Shown: positions 24,895 through 37,644 of the stretch, in pieces | Layout: each line of letters begins with the position of its first letter | Position numbering within the stretch: the first letter of the stretch is position 1 | Source of the DNA: Prostheceraeus crozeri | Lineage: Eukaryota; Platyhelminthes; Polycladida; Euryleptidae | Length of the DNA stretch: 64,000 bases | Reading direction: 5' to 3' | Assembly: GCA_907163375.1 (NCBI GenBank) | Contig: CAJQUW010002202.1 | Coordinates: forward strand, 124,001 to 188,000 | Notes under the pieces: generated by a model | What the model was told of the DNA's origin: nothing | The model's input: only the letters and a program-made list of their open reading frames with translations | Database searches by the model: none | Program-made: the position numbers and the translations under genes

Positions 24895-25770
24895 GTTGAT
24901 GTTGTTGTTGTTGCTCACGAATTTTATTAAAATGACTTTATGCTAAGTAGCTTCAAGGTCAGTTCACAAGATATAGATAAAAGAAATACATAAAATGATC
25001 GAAGACATTATTCATACCGAGAAATCATAAAAAGTCTCGAGCAGATGATTTAAAAGTATGTATGGACATCTTTGATTTGCAACTGTTTGGCAAACTGTTC
25101 CAGCGTTTTGCAGCATACGAAGAAAAAAGTTTCTTTTGTATGCACTTCAGTCTGCATTTCGGCATGATCAGATTGTTGGTCGAGGCGGAACGAAGGTGAT
25201 ATCGATTTGGAATATCACTAACAAATATAAATCTTTCACTCAAATAAGCCGGTGCTGATCCATATAAACATTTGTGAAGGAGAGTGAGTGCATATAGATC
25301 GATTCTCTGTGATGCCGAAAGCCACTTAAGTTCATGCATAGCATTTGAGACATGCCCAGCGTAAGGGATGTTGCTTACCAGGCGAACTGAGGCATTAATT
25401 ACACTCTGAAGACGCCGCACAGTAACATCCGGTAAGCCAGTAAGAGCTGTGAGACAGTACTCAAGTACAGGGAAAAAAAGTGTCATCACTAGGTAGGCAG
25501 CATTTGATTTAGTGATAGAACGGCGGATGGTACGGATTTGCCGGAGAATCCAAAAGCAAAGCGACACAGTACGAGAGACATGACAGGAATATGAGAGCGT
25601 GCGGTCCATCGTAAAGCCAAGATAACGGAGAGGTCACTGGCTGAATGCAATGGTCACCAATCAAGATGGGCTCATCATGACGCAAAGACAGTCTTTGCCG
25701 TATTGCACACCACATAAGCCGTGAGAGCACAACATTTTCAACCATTTATGATAACAACCATTTATGATAA
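24895..25770 (-). pseudogene. L2/CR1-type LINE 3' end
   Basis: This is the end of a LINE polyprotein. It starts near 25745 with VENVVLSRLMWCAIRQRLSLRHDE in one frame and moves by a frame change near 25610 into a 194-codon frame (25609-25025) that begins MDRTLSYSCHVSRTVSLC. That frame contains the typical L2/CR1 tail: VLEYCLTALTGLPDVTVRRLQS, LKWLSASQRIDLYALTLLHK, APAYLSE, RYHLRSAS and WNSLPNSC. The minus-strand 3' region ends near 24895 in AATAAAATTCG followed by short CAACAACAA repeats, a usual 3' microsatellite. The 5' break at about 25745 abuts a tandem copy of AACCATTTATGATAAC (25744-25775). Confidence 0.85.
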
Positions 25771-25775
25771 CTTCA

Positions 25776-27605
25776 CGATATCTTTAATTTTTATTATTTC
25801 ACTGATTTTGATGCACAGAATGTCAAAAGAGAGTTCAGGAAATGCTCGCTCTCCCCGTGACTGAATAACTATCATACTCACATGCTTTCCTATTGAAAAA
25901 TTGCGATTTGTAAATTGAGCGATTTTCATATTTTGAGCACTGCTCAGCAAATACAATAATAAATGCAAGTCTATTATAGCTCATTTTAAAGCTGAGAATG
26001 TAGACTCTCGAATGATGTATGGTACGTTGTTGTGCGATGCGATTGGAAGACATGAGAATCGACTGAATTTCATCGAAATTTAGGTGGTCCGTTTTTTATG
26101 ATCAGCTCTGTAGATATTAAAAAAAGAATCAGATAAGAGTGCAGATTTTATTTACAGTATTTTCCATTCGATCCTTAGGGTCATCATTAAACTATAAGAC
26201 TTATAATAGGCACTGCAGGGTGATCTATTCAGCGTCGCATTTACATGACACAACAAGCTGCAGCTGTTATGATTAATAACTCATTTCATACTGTTAGGTA
26301 GCCAACGATTTCATGCAATTGTGGTCTGTGGTCATGATGTAACGCTTTTGATGCATTTTAGCTTGAATCCATTCCCACACCATACAATTCCCACGTCTTA
26401 GCATATGGGAATTTCTGTTCCCACGGCAACCCTGCCTATGAGACACCACTAAAATGTCTCTACAGCTGGACCCATCTATCGATCACATTTGCTTTTTTCA
26501 GTCAACAAATTATCATAAACAAATCAACCATCTATGACTTGAATAATTTGATTGCATCGTATGTTTGTCAATATTTATGGCATTATGTATTATTCATTCT
26601 GCATTTATGTCAAGGGATTAAGTGCTGCTAGCAATCCTTTGTTATTTGCTTGTCGATTTGCAGAGATATTTCTTTATTTCAAAATGCCTCATGATACTTC
26701 GATTTAGAAGTTAATACAATTTTAACTTTCTGTTCTTATATTCTTTTCAATCTAATTTCCATACTTGCTTCTGAAATTATAGAATAGGCGAAGCGATTGA
26801 CATCAATTATCGTAATTGCTTTATTGATTGACGATGATTTCCGAGAACTTCCTTTGAACTCTTTTTCGGTGCGGAAAACTTTTGCAATGAAAATGATTAT
26901 AGCTTGACTTCCATGATGCTTTGGCATTCATAGCATCTTTACCGAAAATATGCGATAGACACTATTAGCAAGAGAATGTAAATCCATCTCAATCATGTTG
27001 CAAGAGTTGCTTGATTGTAAAAACGCAAGCAATAGATGATATTGATTATTGTTGAACGTTGGCAGTCTCACCACCCAATTTTTTCCACGCATATCTGAAT
27101 ACCCGAGGTATGAAAAATGTAGAAGTCTGTGACTTTTGAGGCTGAACATTTTGTGGCCAAACTGATCACTATGTAATTCATTGGTCTTTCCTGTATAATG
27201 ATATGCACAAGTAGGCCTAATTGTAAATCCCAGATTTCGTTGATGAGAACAGCTTTCACAAAAACTGTAAACTTTTTTGTGTTTGTCTTTCTATATCAGT
27301 GTTCGGATTACATTATATAATTTAGCATTATTTACTGCTCATCCTCTTACAAGGATGGCCCTATTAAATCGAAAATTATTGTAAAAACTTCATGTTATAG
27401 TAACTTTTTTTGCATCATGATTTGCCATTTTGATAATAAAAGCACGTGACTTTAATAAAAATAGGGCATAAACATCATGACTTCATAAACATCAATCCAC
27501 ATAAATTTCCAGTAAATATTAACACATGCTCGGTAATGGAGGGCTGAAATTTAATATCCGAGGTCGTCATGAGCTAATGACGTTGATGTTGCTATTGGTA
27601 ATGTA
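25776..27605. other. Mostly unassigned; one orphan hAT end
   Basis: No coding sequence was recognised. At 26368-26434 there is an orphan terminus, described separately. The rest is plain AT-rich sequence. Confidence 0.4.
26368..26434 (-). mobile_element. Truncated end of the CAGGGTTGCCGTGGG hAT family
   Basis: Reverse complemented from 26434, the sequence opens CAGGGTTGCCGTGGGAAC and holds several TGGGAAT/ATTCCCAC words like the subterminal repeats of the element at 19391-22131. No second end lies nearby, so only one terminus survives or the pair is too diverged to see. Confidence 0.55.
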
Positions 27606-27607
27606 TA

Positions 27608-29450
27608 TACAGTGCTCGACATAATTATAGAACATTCTGCCTTTTTAACTATAACTTTCTGCTTCAAGATCTGCACTTGACGTATTTATCTTGAATGGAC
27701 TCTCAATAGTATTTTAATCGCCACTGAATACTTAAATACATATATTTGGGTATAATTAGTATTTTTCAATTTCTATATTTGTTTTTAATATCATGTGGTA
27801 ACCCAAAAGTTTCTTTCCGTTTTCTCAAATCAACTGATGCATGCAGATGCATGCAACTGATGTATTCGATATCGATGAATATTGTTGCAGTCATACTGTA
27901 GTATTGATCATCAGAAAAATTTGAAAACTGATGCTATTGTTCGCTATCTATGCCACTTAGTTACTCGATTCCTTTGCATTTAAAGTTGATAGCGTGTCAG
28001 AAAACTTCATTTGCATTGAAATCTATTAAAGTTAAGACTAGTATTTTCGTGATGCCTAAGAAAGATGAAATTCCAGAGTCCAAGATGGCACAAATCGTGG
28101 CTTTAATGCTGCATACAAACCAAACGCATGCGTCAATAACAAAGAATCTTGGAATACCCCGCCCAACGGTAACAAAGGTGATAAATCGGTTCAAGAAGAC
28201 TGGATCTTATTCTGTCGGAAGGCACACCGGGCGAAGGAGAAAGACTACTAAGAGAGACGAGTCTGTTATTTGTCGCCAAGCATCGATCGATCCATTAGTG
28301 ACTGCTCCTCAAATAAAAAGAAACCTTGATTTTGCTTTACTTGATGTCTCAACAAGAACCATTCAACGTCGACTGTGTGAGAAGTATGGACCAGTAAGAA
28401 AGCCATCCAAGAAACCTCTGTTGACTGCCGTTATGAGACAGAAACGTCTACAATTCTGCCAGAAATATCGTCATTCTACTGCGATGGATTGGCGTCGTAT
28501 AATGTTTAGTGATGAATCGACTTTTCAAATGTTGAATTCAACTATTGAATTCGACGATTGCCTGGTGCTTCACCTTCAAATCCCAGATACACAGTGAAAA
28601 CCATGAAACATTGTCTTTCTATAATGGCATGGGGCTGTTTCTCATACAAACAACGCGGAGCTCTTACATTTCTACCTGTTGGTCATCGCTTGAACGCGGC
28701 TGGATGTGTGGAGATCTTACAGGAGACGTTGCCACAATTTATGAATATCTGTGAGACCCAGATTTTCCAACATGACAAAGCCCCTTGTCATATGGCTCGG
28801 AAGGTGACAGACTGGATGACGCTCATTGGAATTCAAGTCTTGGAGTGGCCCGGGAATTCTCCAGACTTGAATCCCATTGAGAACCTATGGCAATTTGTGA
28901 AACGTCGTCTTGGTGAGGTTTCGTACACGAACAAGTCGGATTTCAAAGAGGCGATCAAAAAAGCTTGGTGTTTGGAGATCCCAAGTGATTATTGCCACAG
29001 ACTGATTGACAGTAGGCCTATGCCCCGAAGGATCGCAAGTGTTATTCAAAAAAATGGATATCCTACAAAATATTGATAGTACAGTAACAGAATTTTGATA
29101 TGTAAGCTTTGTTGATCTTTATAACTAGAGGTATAGTCAGATATTTTACAAATTGTTAGTTATTCTTTGATAGAACGAATCGAAAACACAGCTTTCGAAA
29201 TTACACAACTTTCATGAAAGAAAGCTCTTTTTTACATCAAAACTTAACGGAACCACTATGGTCGTATATCTATGTAAATTTTGTATCAGGGTAATATAAC
29301 AGAAGTAAAATAATCCCAAGACATTTTTTGTCGATCAAAAATAACCCCGATCAACTTCTGAGAACAAAAATCACGATAGTTAGACTTGCAGTCATGTACA
29401 TAAAAATGACTTGATATAAGAAATGTTCTATAATTATGTCGGGCACTGTA
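27608..29450 (+). mobile_element. Tc1-type transposon, complete ends, TA duplication
   Basis: The element spans 27610-29448 (1839 bp) between TA dinucleotides. The 27-bp terminal inverted repeats start CAGTGCTCGACATAATT on the left and CAGTGCCCGACATAATT on the right, with one mismatch. It carries one transposase gene on the plus strand (28052-29076). Clean ends, the TA duplication and a nearly open gene indicate recent activity. Confidence 0.93.
28052..29076 (+). pseudogene. Tc1 transposase (DD34E), single frameshift
   Basis: Cut-and-paste transposase that binds the element ends and integrates at TA. I start it at the ATG of MPKKDEIPESKMAQ; the upstream part of the open frame does not look like Tc1. 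Two helix-turn-helix units cover about residues 10-55 and 80-130, joined by GRRRKTTKRD, the usual AT-hook-like spacer. The catalytic triad is visible: MFSDES near 153, FQHDKAPCH near 240 and NPIENLW near 276, with 34 residues between the second D and the E. Near 28550 the frame shifts by one base, after MLNSTIEF and before LPGASPSNPRY; no other lesion is seen. Length (~341 residues) is normal for the family. Confidence 0.92.
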
Positions 29451-29454
29451 TCTT

Positions 29455-32400
29455 TGATTAATAAGCTATTATAAAGTTATGACAGGCAAACATTAACAGA
29501 GAGATGAATTTCCAAAAAAAGAAAGTTTATAATTGACCGAACAAAAATGAGGTCAGTTATATATCTTTATTACGATATTAGTCAGACGACATGACAACCT
29601 CATAATAGACTAATTTGCTATGTAAACATAAACCATGCGTATGAAGCGAAAATGTAAGCCCTCTGAAGCAAAGGAAAAAGTCAAGAAATCTGACGTTTTT
29701 ACTCTGGTGTCTGCATTCTCAACGTCGTGCGTCTTCCACGTACAGATGTAATGTTTTACATCAAATGATTTCAACATAGCGAAAGCATGAACCATAGACT
29801 TCTTAATTTCTCTGGACAGATAGGTGAGCAAAATTTGAAATGATTTTCTACATGATCAGGCCAACCAACATTTGTGTTGCAAAAGATCGAATTTTGCAGC
29901 TCATCGAAGTGATAAATGACTATTTGAATGAGTCTCCTGTTCGATTCATTTTCAAAATAGCAAGCAAATACGATATACCGTTGCTGGTTGTGAACCAAAA
30001 TGCAATGACGGTGTAGCACAAATACATTCCTCTGCCTGTATAACAAAGAAATTTGAATTTGTGATTGCATCGATTTAGTTGAAAGTATCATATCCCGACT
30101 AAACATTCTTGTGTAACCTTGTGTGACGTCTTATGTAACCCTCAATTCCATGAATCTGACTTCAATGCCACCACGAAGAATATGGATCATCATGGCAAGC
30201 AATGAAGAAAAATTGAAATTAAAAAGCGTGATCTAAAGTACAGTGCCATCTACAGTCCAGTGTCTAGATGCTTCTCCAAACAACTACAAAGCCGGGATCC
30301 AGTATGGCCACGTTTTCAAGTCCTGGCATTCGGAAGAATTCTTGTTATGACAATTTTGTCTAAAATTTACAAAGAAGCCATTCTATCTGGGTTTGTGACA
30401 TCTCAAAACGATGATGGACTAAAAATGGCAATCATAATTTGAAATCTTCCCCTCAGTGTCGAAAAATCTGCGAATATTTGCATCTATCACAAAGAGAAAT
30501 CCATTCCAAGCAGCACATAAGGTATCTGTCATCTATCACAAGTTTTTCAAAATTGTCAATCTGATGACTTCTAGATAATCTCTGGATGACCAGCCAGTAA
30601 TAGAAATTCGAAATCGGATTCAATTATGTAATACTTGGGAAAGACTGACAAAGTTCCGTGAAGTCGAAGAGCCCAACGGACGGAAGATCCAACCAAAGTG
30701 TTGACCATTGTTATGTAAGGGACAGCTAGTTTCGAGAGGAATCGAGAAACCACCGATTTCCACACTATGAATGTTCTAAAATGAGGGGGGGGGAGCAGAA
30801 AAGTGAACAATATGGAAATCCTTCTTTGCATTCAATTTCATGAAAACAATCATGATGGACACAATAAGCATTTACAACCTGAGTAGCTTCTTCTATAAGG
30901 AGATCTGAATAGTTATCGAGCGATCCGACCTGTGATGGAGACCTTCTGAGACCAATGAGCAATCCTCGGAAAAGCACAGCCAGATCACATTGAGAAGGGT
31001 TTTAGCTGGATACGTCAAATGACCGGTGCAAAAATTATTTATCTCCATCCGTTACGTTACAGAGAATGACAAGAAAATGAAAACATTAAGTTTATTGAAG
31101 ATGAAGTGTATGCAGGAGAATGTTTGCATGCAAAGACTGATTTCAACTTGAATCGAGATGAAATAAGTGGTCCTTGCTGCTCTTCACTCCTGGAATGCAA
31201 AAAATGTGATTTTTTTGTCGTGAATGTACTGTCACAAACAGTGAGTTAGCAATGTTCGACATCCCTGAAGCTGCAAAGTTTTTGATTATCAAATTATAAA
31301 TTTGATCATGGGAAGTCTTTTCCACCAAACGTATCTGTGGTTCAACTACACATTCTTTGCTGGAGTGTATTCCATAAAATAAACCGAAGAGATTTTCAAT
31401 TTTCTTATAAAAACTTTATTTGTGAGAATAGCGAAGAAAACCCATTTTTCCAGGTTATGCAAGTTATAACGGAAACTGAATTATTGTCTAGGAAAATGGT
31501 ATCTTTCTTCAAAAAATGAAAGGACGGTGCTCAGACTATCGATGAATATCATTATCACTTTTCCGATTATTTCTTCGTAAAATCTCGCTGTTAGCACGTA
31601 CATGAATCAGATTTCCGAAATTTCAATGACATTTTTCAACAGCATGTGTAAGAAATTTGTTCATGAAATCTCAAATGTTTCAGTTCTGAGAAAGTTGTTG
31701 GAAGAAAAATTGCAAAATTAGCAAATAACGCGGAGGTGTAGCACATGAGTTTAGTGCATAGGCATGTGTAGGCTCATGCGTCCTAACTCCTAATATACAT
31801 AAATATAAATAGATGCTGTGCTGGCAATATAAACTGCGTTGTGCTGACGGGCAACCTATTCTACGAAATGTTGATTATGCTTATTGAGTCTATTTGTAAG
31901 GTAGTCTAATTTAGGATTGCTCGCCTGATCATGCATAAGCCAATTTCAACATATCTGTCCAGAGAAATTTAGAAGTCTATACATGAACAATTCATGCATA
32001 GCGCAAACACGTATGCAAATGCTACACTGATGCCCATGCAAATATGTCTGCACATGTACGTGTACTTCATTTCATGACAACGAAAATAAAAATCTAAGCA
32101 TTCAAAGAGCAAGTATTTAGCACTAAGTCAGATTTATGAATTGCAAAGACAATTGGAACAAATACATGTAGATACAATTGCTAATCGCTTATTGCTTGAA
32201 TCATTTCTGTTTGAAATCTGAATGATCATTCTATCATTTCATCGAGTTATAAATCATCACAGTTCTTGCACTGGAGATAATGATGCTTTAAATGCCAATG
32301 AACCTAAAGTATTCGATAGTTCACAATGCCCATTTCTTTGCATTTCTCTAAACTAAAAAAACTCAGCAATGAGTTCAGTCAGAGAATAACGATGACAGTT

Positions 32401-34480
32401 GATGTTTGTATCAGCTGGTTTGTTCCTAAAGAAGTTACTAATCGTGACAGCTGATAAAATGTTGCAATGTCGTGAGATACAATGTACTAAATGATAGTCT
32501 GTCAAGTTTAATTTTTCTTCAAATGATTCAAATCATATGTTTATCAAAAATTTTGTAGTAACAGTGTTTGATAGAATCTTTTGGCTAAATAGCTTGCAAT
32601 GTAATCAAAGCATTGGAAGATTGCAGTTCATTTAAGCTAATTATGGAAATTCTCATTGCTCAGAAAGTCGGTATTGGGAATGAATGGAAATTTGTTTGAA
32701 ACCTCAATATGAGATAATTGCAGAACTGAAGAATCGGTGGCAGAAAAGGATAGAAGGCATCGTTGGAATAACTTCTTAATGAAGACATGATTATGTTTCT
32801 AAAGACAGAGATATTAACATCGCTATTACACCTCTTCCTGTAGATATTTTGAGTAATGACTATGCTACAAAGAGCCTCTGAGAAAACTAATTTATTTGAA
32901 AACTGTACCAGGTAATGGTTCGAATAAGGAGAACATATGTAGCGAACTCTTTTGTTTCACTTCATATTATTCATGTGCTTCATAACTCAGTGTATTTGAG
33001 CACTCTGCATGATTTACGATGATAATAAACCAAGTAGACTACTTATTCACTATTGCATTTGATACAAAAGCAAGGTAGATTTACGTGTAACCAAACTGTT
33101 CACGTCAATATGGGTATTCAACTATTTATCTGCAGGGATATTAGATCCTTTACTGACCATTTAATGACAACCATCTTTATGTGGTTGAATTGCATGGTTA
33201 ATATTATTATGTTTATTGGTAGGAGATATTAAATATGTTCCAGAACTTATTGATGAATGACAGCTTGAATTCATTGACAAAGTCGGAAGATGAAGGAAAA
33301 TGTTATAGACTCATCACCGAGAGACGTTCCTGTTTTTCGAACTAACTATCTGTACGTGTTCGAGAAGGACTTCATTGTGCATTTGCAGACTTTGTGAAGC
33401 TTATATTTTCAGATCGTTTTGTGTAGTAATTTTTAGAACTATTTCATGTTGTGGCTTTCTATTCAATGTATCTTTTTCCTTCAACTTCTATTATCACTTG
33501 CATTTTTCGTACTTTAACTTTAATATCTCAATGTTATTATTGATACAAAATCAACACGTAAAATATGCTATATGAGTAGTTATATGTGCACTTAATTACA
33601 GAATCCTTGCAACAATCCTTGTCGAGTAAGTGGAAGTAATGCTTTCTTTTGATTTCAGTAGCTTTAGCGGGTGAATTGATAATGAAAGCATTTCCTTGTC
33701 TTTTATTGTTTTCATATATTTCCGTGCTATATTTTAGGAATTTTGAACCTTATTTTCCTCTACTAAGCTTTCAATTCTTTATTCTACATGATCACATTTT
33801 AATTGGTCAACAAATTATAAAAGGCTCACCTTCAAAAAGAATTATTTAGCAGGAAATCAGAAGGATGCGTTTAAAATGACACAAGTTATGATTAATAGAT
33901 ATTTAGAAGATAGCGCTCACTTGATTCGTCGAAAAGTAGTTGAACTTAATTTGCGTGCAAAATAACTCAATACATTAGTTAGTTGTGTTACCCTCATCAA
34001 CAAGTACTTAATCTATTTGATGGAGAGAGGGCGAACATGTGGAATAGCAAATCAAAAACTGTTTCTCAAAACTTCTATGATCATTAGATTTGATCAATGG
34101 TGCTGTTGGGTCGGATGCTGGTAGTCGCGCTCATCTGGTCGGTGCTGATAGTGCTGGTCGGATGAATCGGCGCTCTCGTGTCATCTGGTTTCAGTGTGCT
34201 ATTTCGTGGCATTTGTATCGGCTATTTTGTGAGATATTTGCACCATTGGAATCCTCTCGTCGTCATTAGTGTCGTGATTATCATTCTGAGTGGATGTATC
34301 GTTATATCTCGTCGCTACTGGGAATAATTTCCTCGTCGTCTGAGTTGTGATTACATCTGCCTTCACTGCTGCTCTGTGCAATCAATATTGTGTTCTACAT
34401 ATCGGACACCTCGTGCACGCGATTTTCATATTTTATGAATCGGACCGACGAATTATTTTGCTCGGTTACTCGTTTGTCGC
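29455..34480. other. Unassigned 5 kb; one degenerate inverted repeat pair
   Basis: No protein family was recognised, although several minus-strand frames of 70-110 codons lie between 29610 and 31330. An inverted repeat pairs 29785-29860 with 31923-31989: both contain AATTTCTCTGGACAGAT and, about 35 bases on, ATGATCAGGC. The pair could be the ends of a decayed ~2.2 kb element or two copies of one repeat family. The part from 34100 to 34480 is richer in TCGTC and GTGCTG words and may be the 5' untranslated region of the LINE that follows. Confidence 0.4.
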
Positions 34481-37400
34481 GCACCGTCGTTAGCGGTGCC
34501 AGAATGCGTGATTTTCACAGGGTGTAGAAGGTCCACAGTTCATTTGCCGAAAATATCTTTTTTGCAAGAAGCGACGATGACTCGCAACATGCGGTCAAAT
34601 TCATCTGGAATAATTCCTAATGGAAATATTACATCCGAATCGTTGCAAATGACAATGAACAGCTGGAAAGAAGAAATTATAAAGTTGATTTGAGCAAAGA
34701 TTGATGATCTGAGTGCTGCAGTCTCAGGATTGATGACAAAAATGACCGATAATTGAAGAAAAGCTGATCGTTTTGTCTGGCAACTACAACAAACAACAGC
34801 AAGAAATAATTGAATTGCAAGAAGTCATTAAATCCAGAAAATTAAATTAAATTCTCCAAGAAATGGAGGACCGCAAATTCAGAGAAATGAGTGTTATTGT
34901 ATCCTGCATTTCGGAAATGGAGTTAGGCTCCTTGGATGAGAGAAAAGATCACGATAGAGATCAATGATTATAGCTGACCCTTGGAGTAGCTTCCAATAAG
35001 ATTGTTGATAATCACAGAATTGGCAAAACGTCCCGAAATGGATGCCGTTTGCTGAAGGTTACCTGTAGAGATATTGCATCGAATCGAGAGTTATTGAAGA
35101 AATCTTCTTCCTTACGTCATTCGAACACGTTCAAGCGAGTTTACATTAATAACGACTTAACGCCGCATCAGCGTGAGCGCCAGCGAGAGTTAAGGAACGA
35201 GTTCATGATTAGAAAACCCAACGGAGAAGATGTGACCATTTTCCGTGGGAACGTAGTCCACAAAAGTAGTGCACAAAATTTTCGCCGTGGATTTCAAGCT
35301 TTTCCAAGACTCTTCCGTCGTGCTACCTGGCTAATGCTCAAGCTTTGGTCCCGAAATATGATGAACTTGCAATAATTGCTGCGACTCCTCGCCCAGATGT
35401 AATAGTCATTTGCCAGCCTTGGTTAATTGAGATTGCTAGTGATGTGCAAATAATGTTACCTAATTATGGAATTCCGCTTCGCTGTGATAGAGCAGATGGT
35501 CGCACTGGAGGAGGAGTTTGTGCTTTTATTCGTAACAATTTGCCCTATTGCCGCATCGACACCTCAAAGAATATTTCCTGCTCTCCGGAGCACATTTTGT
35601 TCCGACTCCCAACTTAAGGAATGTCAATGTTGGCGATTTACGTTCCTCCAACTTTAAAAACCAATGACTATTGCAATATAACGGAATTTATCAGTGAGAA
35701 ATTTGAATCGCTTATTAGGAACAATCCTGCTGAACGCTCTATTATTATTGGAGACTTAAACCAGTACCCTGCACTGAATGTCGAATTGGATTTTGGCATG
35801 CGACAAGTTGTCGATCAGTGCATTCGAGGGAACTCGATCCTAGCCAAAATCCTGATCGATCATTCCATGGTGGATCTGTACAAAAATTCTATAATTTACC
35901 CCAGTCTAGAAAATGCAGACCATTTCAGTGTTTTCATTCCTCCGCTTTCCCAAAATGTTCAGTTGACTCTTTTGGCTACAGTGTACGACTGCCGCCACAG
36001 CAATATTTGTAAATTCGCTAGCTATCTGACAACTATCCACGGGAAAATTTTTTACCTCGCCAGCAGATCTCTTGATGAAAAGTGTGATGCGTTGTATGAC
36101 ATTATTTCAGACGGATTATCTCAGATTCACTTCTCATACGTTCCTTTGACAGAATCAGATAAACCGTGGATAACCCTGTGATAAAATATGATATTCATTT
36201 ACGTTGCAAGTCATTCACAGAAAAATATCTTGTACTTTACCAACATTATAAGGAAAAAGTAAAACATGTGATTGAGAACGTGAAGCAAACCTGGATCTCA
36301 GGACCGATTCGTCAAAGAACAGAATATGGAAAATCGGTAAATTAAAGCTAACTGAAAAACAACCAAAGCCTTTATCTAACATCATAAGTATAGCTATGAC
36401 AATGCTCTTGATGCGGCCAATGCGATAAATGAAAGATTGGCTGAATCTTTCAACGAACCACCCGATTGGGAAGGGCTGAATGCAGTTTTGGAAGACACAA
36501 ATCAGCATAGCAAAATAGACTGGTCAATTAATGTGACTGTTAATGCAGTGTGTGATCATCTACTGAGTCTTCATCCGTCCAAATCTACGGGAAGCGATGG
36601 TTTAACCCCTCGTTTTATCCGCTATGCAGCAGAGTCTATTTCTTCTCCTTTGACCCATCTTATATCTCTGTCCATCGCAACATGCACTATTCCGAGGGCA
36701 TGAAAAGCGGCGCATGTAATGCCCGTCCCTAAAGATAAGAAGCCAGATATTGACCATCTACGCCCGATATCAATGATTTCAATTTTCTGCAAAATTTTAG
36801 AGAAATGTGTTCTGGGCTCGGTTAAAAATCGTTTGATTAGCTTTTATGGGATCGATCAATATGGATTTCGCCCTAGCAGCAGTATCTTGTTCGCACATTT
36901 AAAAGAAAAAAATTATGTAACGGTTATGTTGGAAAACTCTGAATGCATTGGTGTACTAATGATGACGATTGATATCAATAAGGCATTCGACTCTCTTCAG
37001 TATAGTGGTTTGATAATGAGCTTGAATAAAGCTAGTCTGCCCTTCCAATTCTTGAGATGGTTCGTAAACTATCTGCAGAACAGAACTCAGCGGGTTGTGT
37101 TGAATAGACATTCAAAGACTGGGTTTATCTCGATAACCTCCGGCGTGCCGCAGGGTTCACTTTTATCCCCCCTTTTATTAGCGGCTCATTTAGGATCTCT
37201 TGAGTCTACTAATGAAAATGCTTTCGATTAAGTTCGCAGACGACTTAAGCTGTTTAGTGCCAATTTACAGGAATAATAGAGATACTCGAGTGATACAGGA
37301 GGAATTTCAGCATATCGAAAAATGGAACAGGAAAATGGACTGTCTGTACACAAATATAAAACGAAGAGCATCTTTTTCAACAAGGGAATCCACACAACTT

Positions 37401-37640
37401 GCTGTGCGCCGGAATGGAGCAATAATTTATTGTTGCTGGCATTCAATATGACAATAGGCTAAAATGGAATAAACATGTTATTGAAGGTTGTAAGCGTTCA
37501 TCGCTAAGACTTCTCATGCTCCGACAAACTTCGCTCTTGTCTTTCTAAAGCACATCTCATAATGCTATACAACAATTATGTATTAAGTATTCTCGAGTAT
37601 TGTAGCGCATTATTATTTGGAATGAACAAAAGAAACACGG
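34480..37640 (+). pseudogene. Near full-length CR1-like LINE, ORF1 end + endonuclease + RT
   Basis: The 5' part (34500-34860) has a coiled-coil-like stretch (EEKLIVLSGNYNKQQQEIIE). Then 35049-35280 reads LLKKSSSLRHSNTFKRVYI and NDLTPHQRERQRELRNEF, the end of a LINE ORF1-type RNA-binding domain. The endonuclease follows, with PDVIVICQPWL and GGGVCAFIRNN (35395-35545) and then IIIGDLNQYP and DHFSVFI (35740-35940). The RT part (36437-37450) shows KSTGSDGLTPRFIR, PVPKDKKPDIDHLRPISM, GFRPSSS, TIDINKAFDSL, SGVPQGSLLSP and FADDLSCL. Lesions include a Trp-to-stop change at about 36701 and several frame changes (near 35610, 36180-36430, 37200 and 37440). The C-terminal tail breaks off at about 37640. 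Confidence 0.85.
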
Positions 37641-37644
37641 ATAT

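Noticed and set aside
30571-31328. Minus-strand frames as a decayed host gene
   Set aside because: No motif, no consistent codon pattern across frames and no splice structure that joins them.
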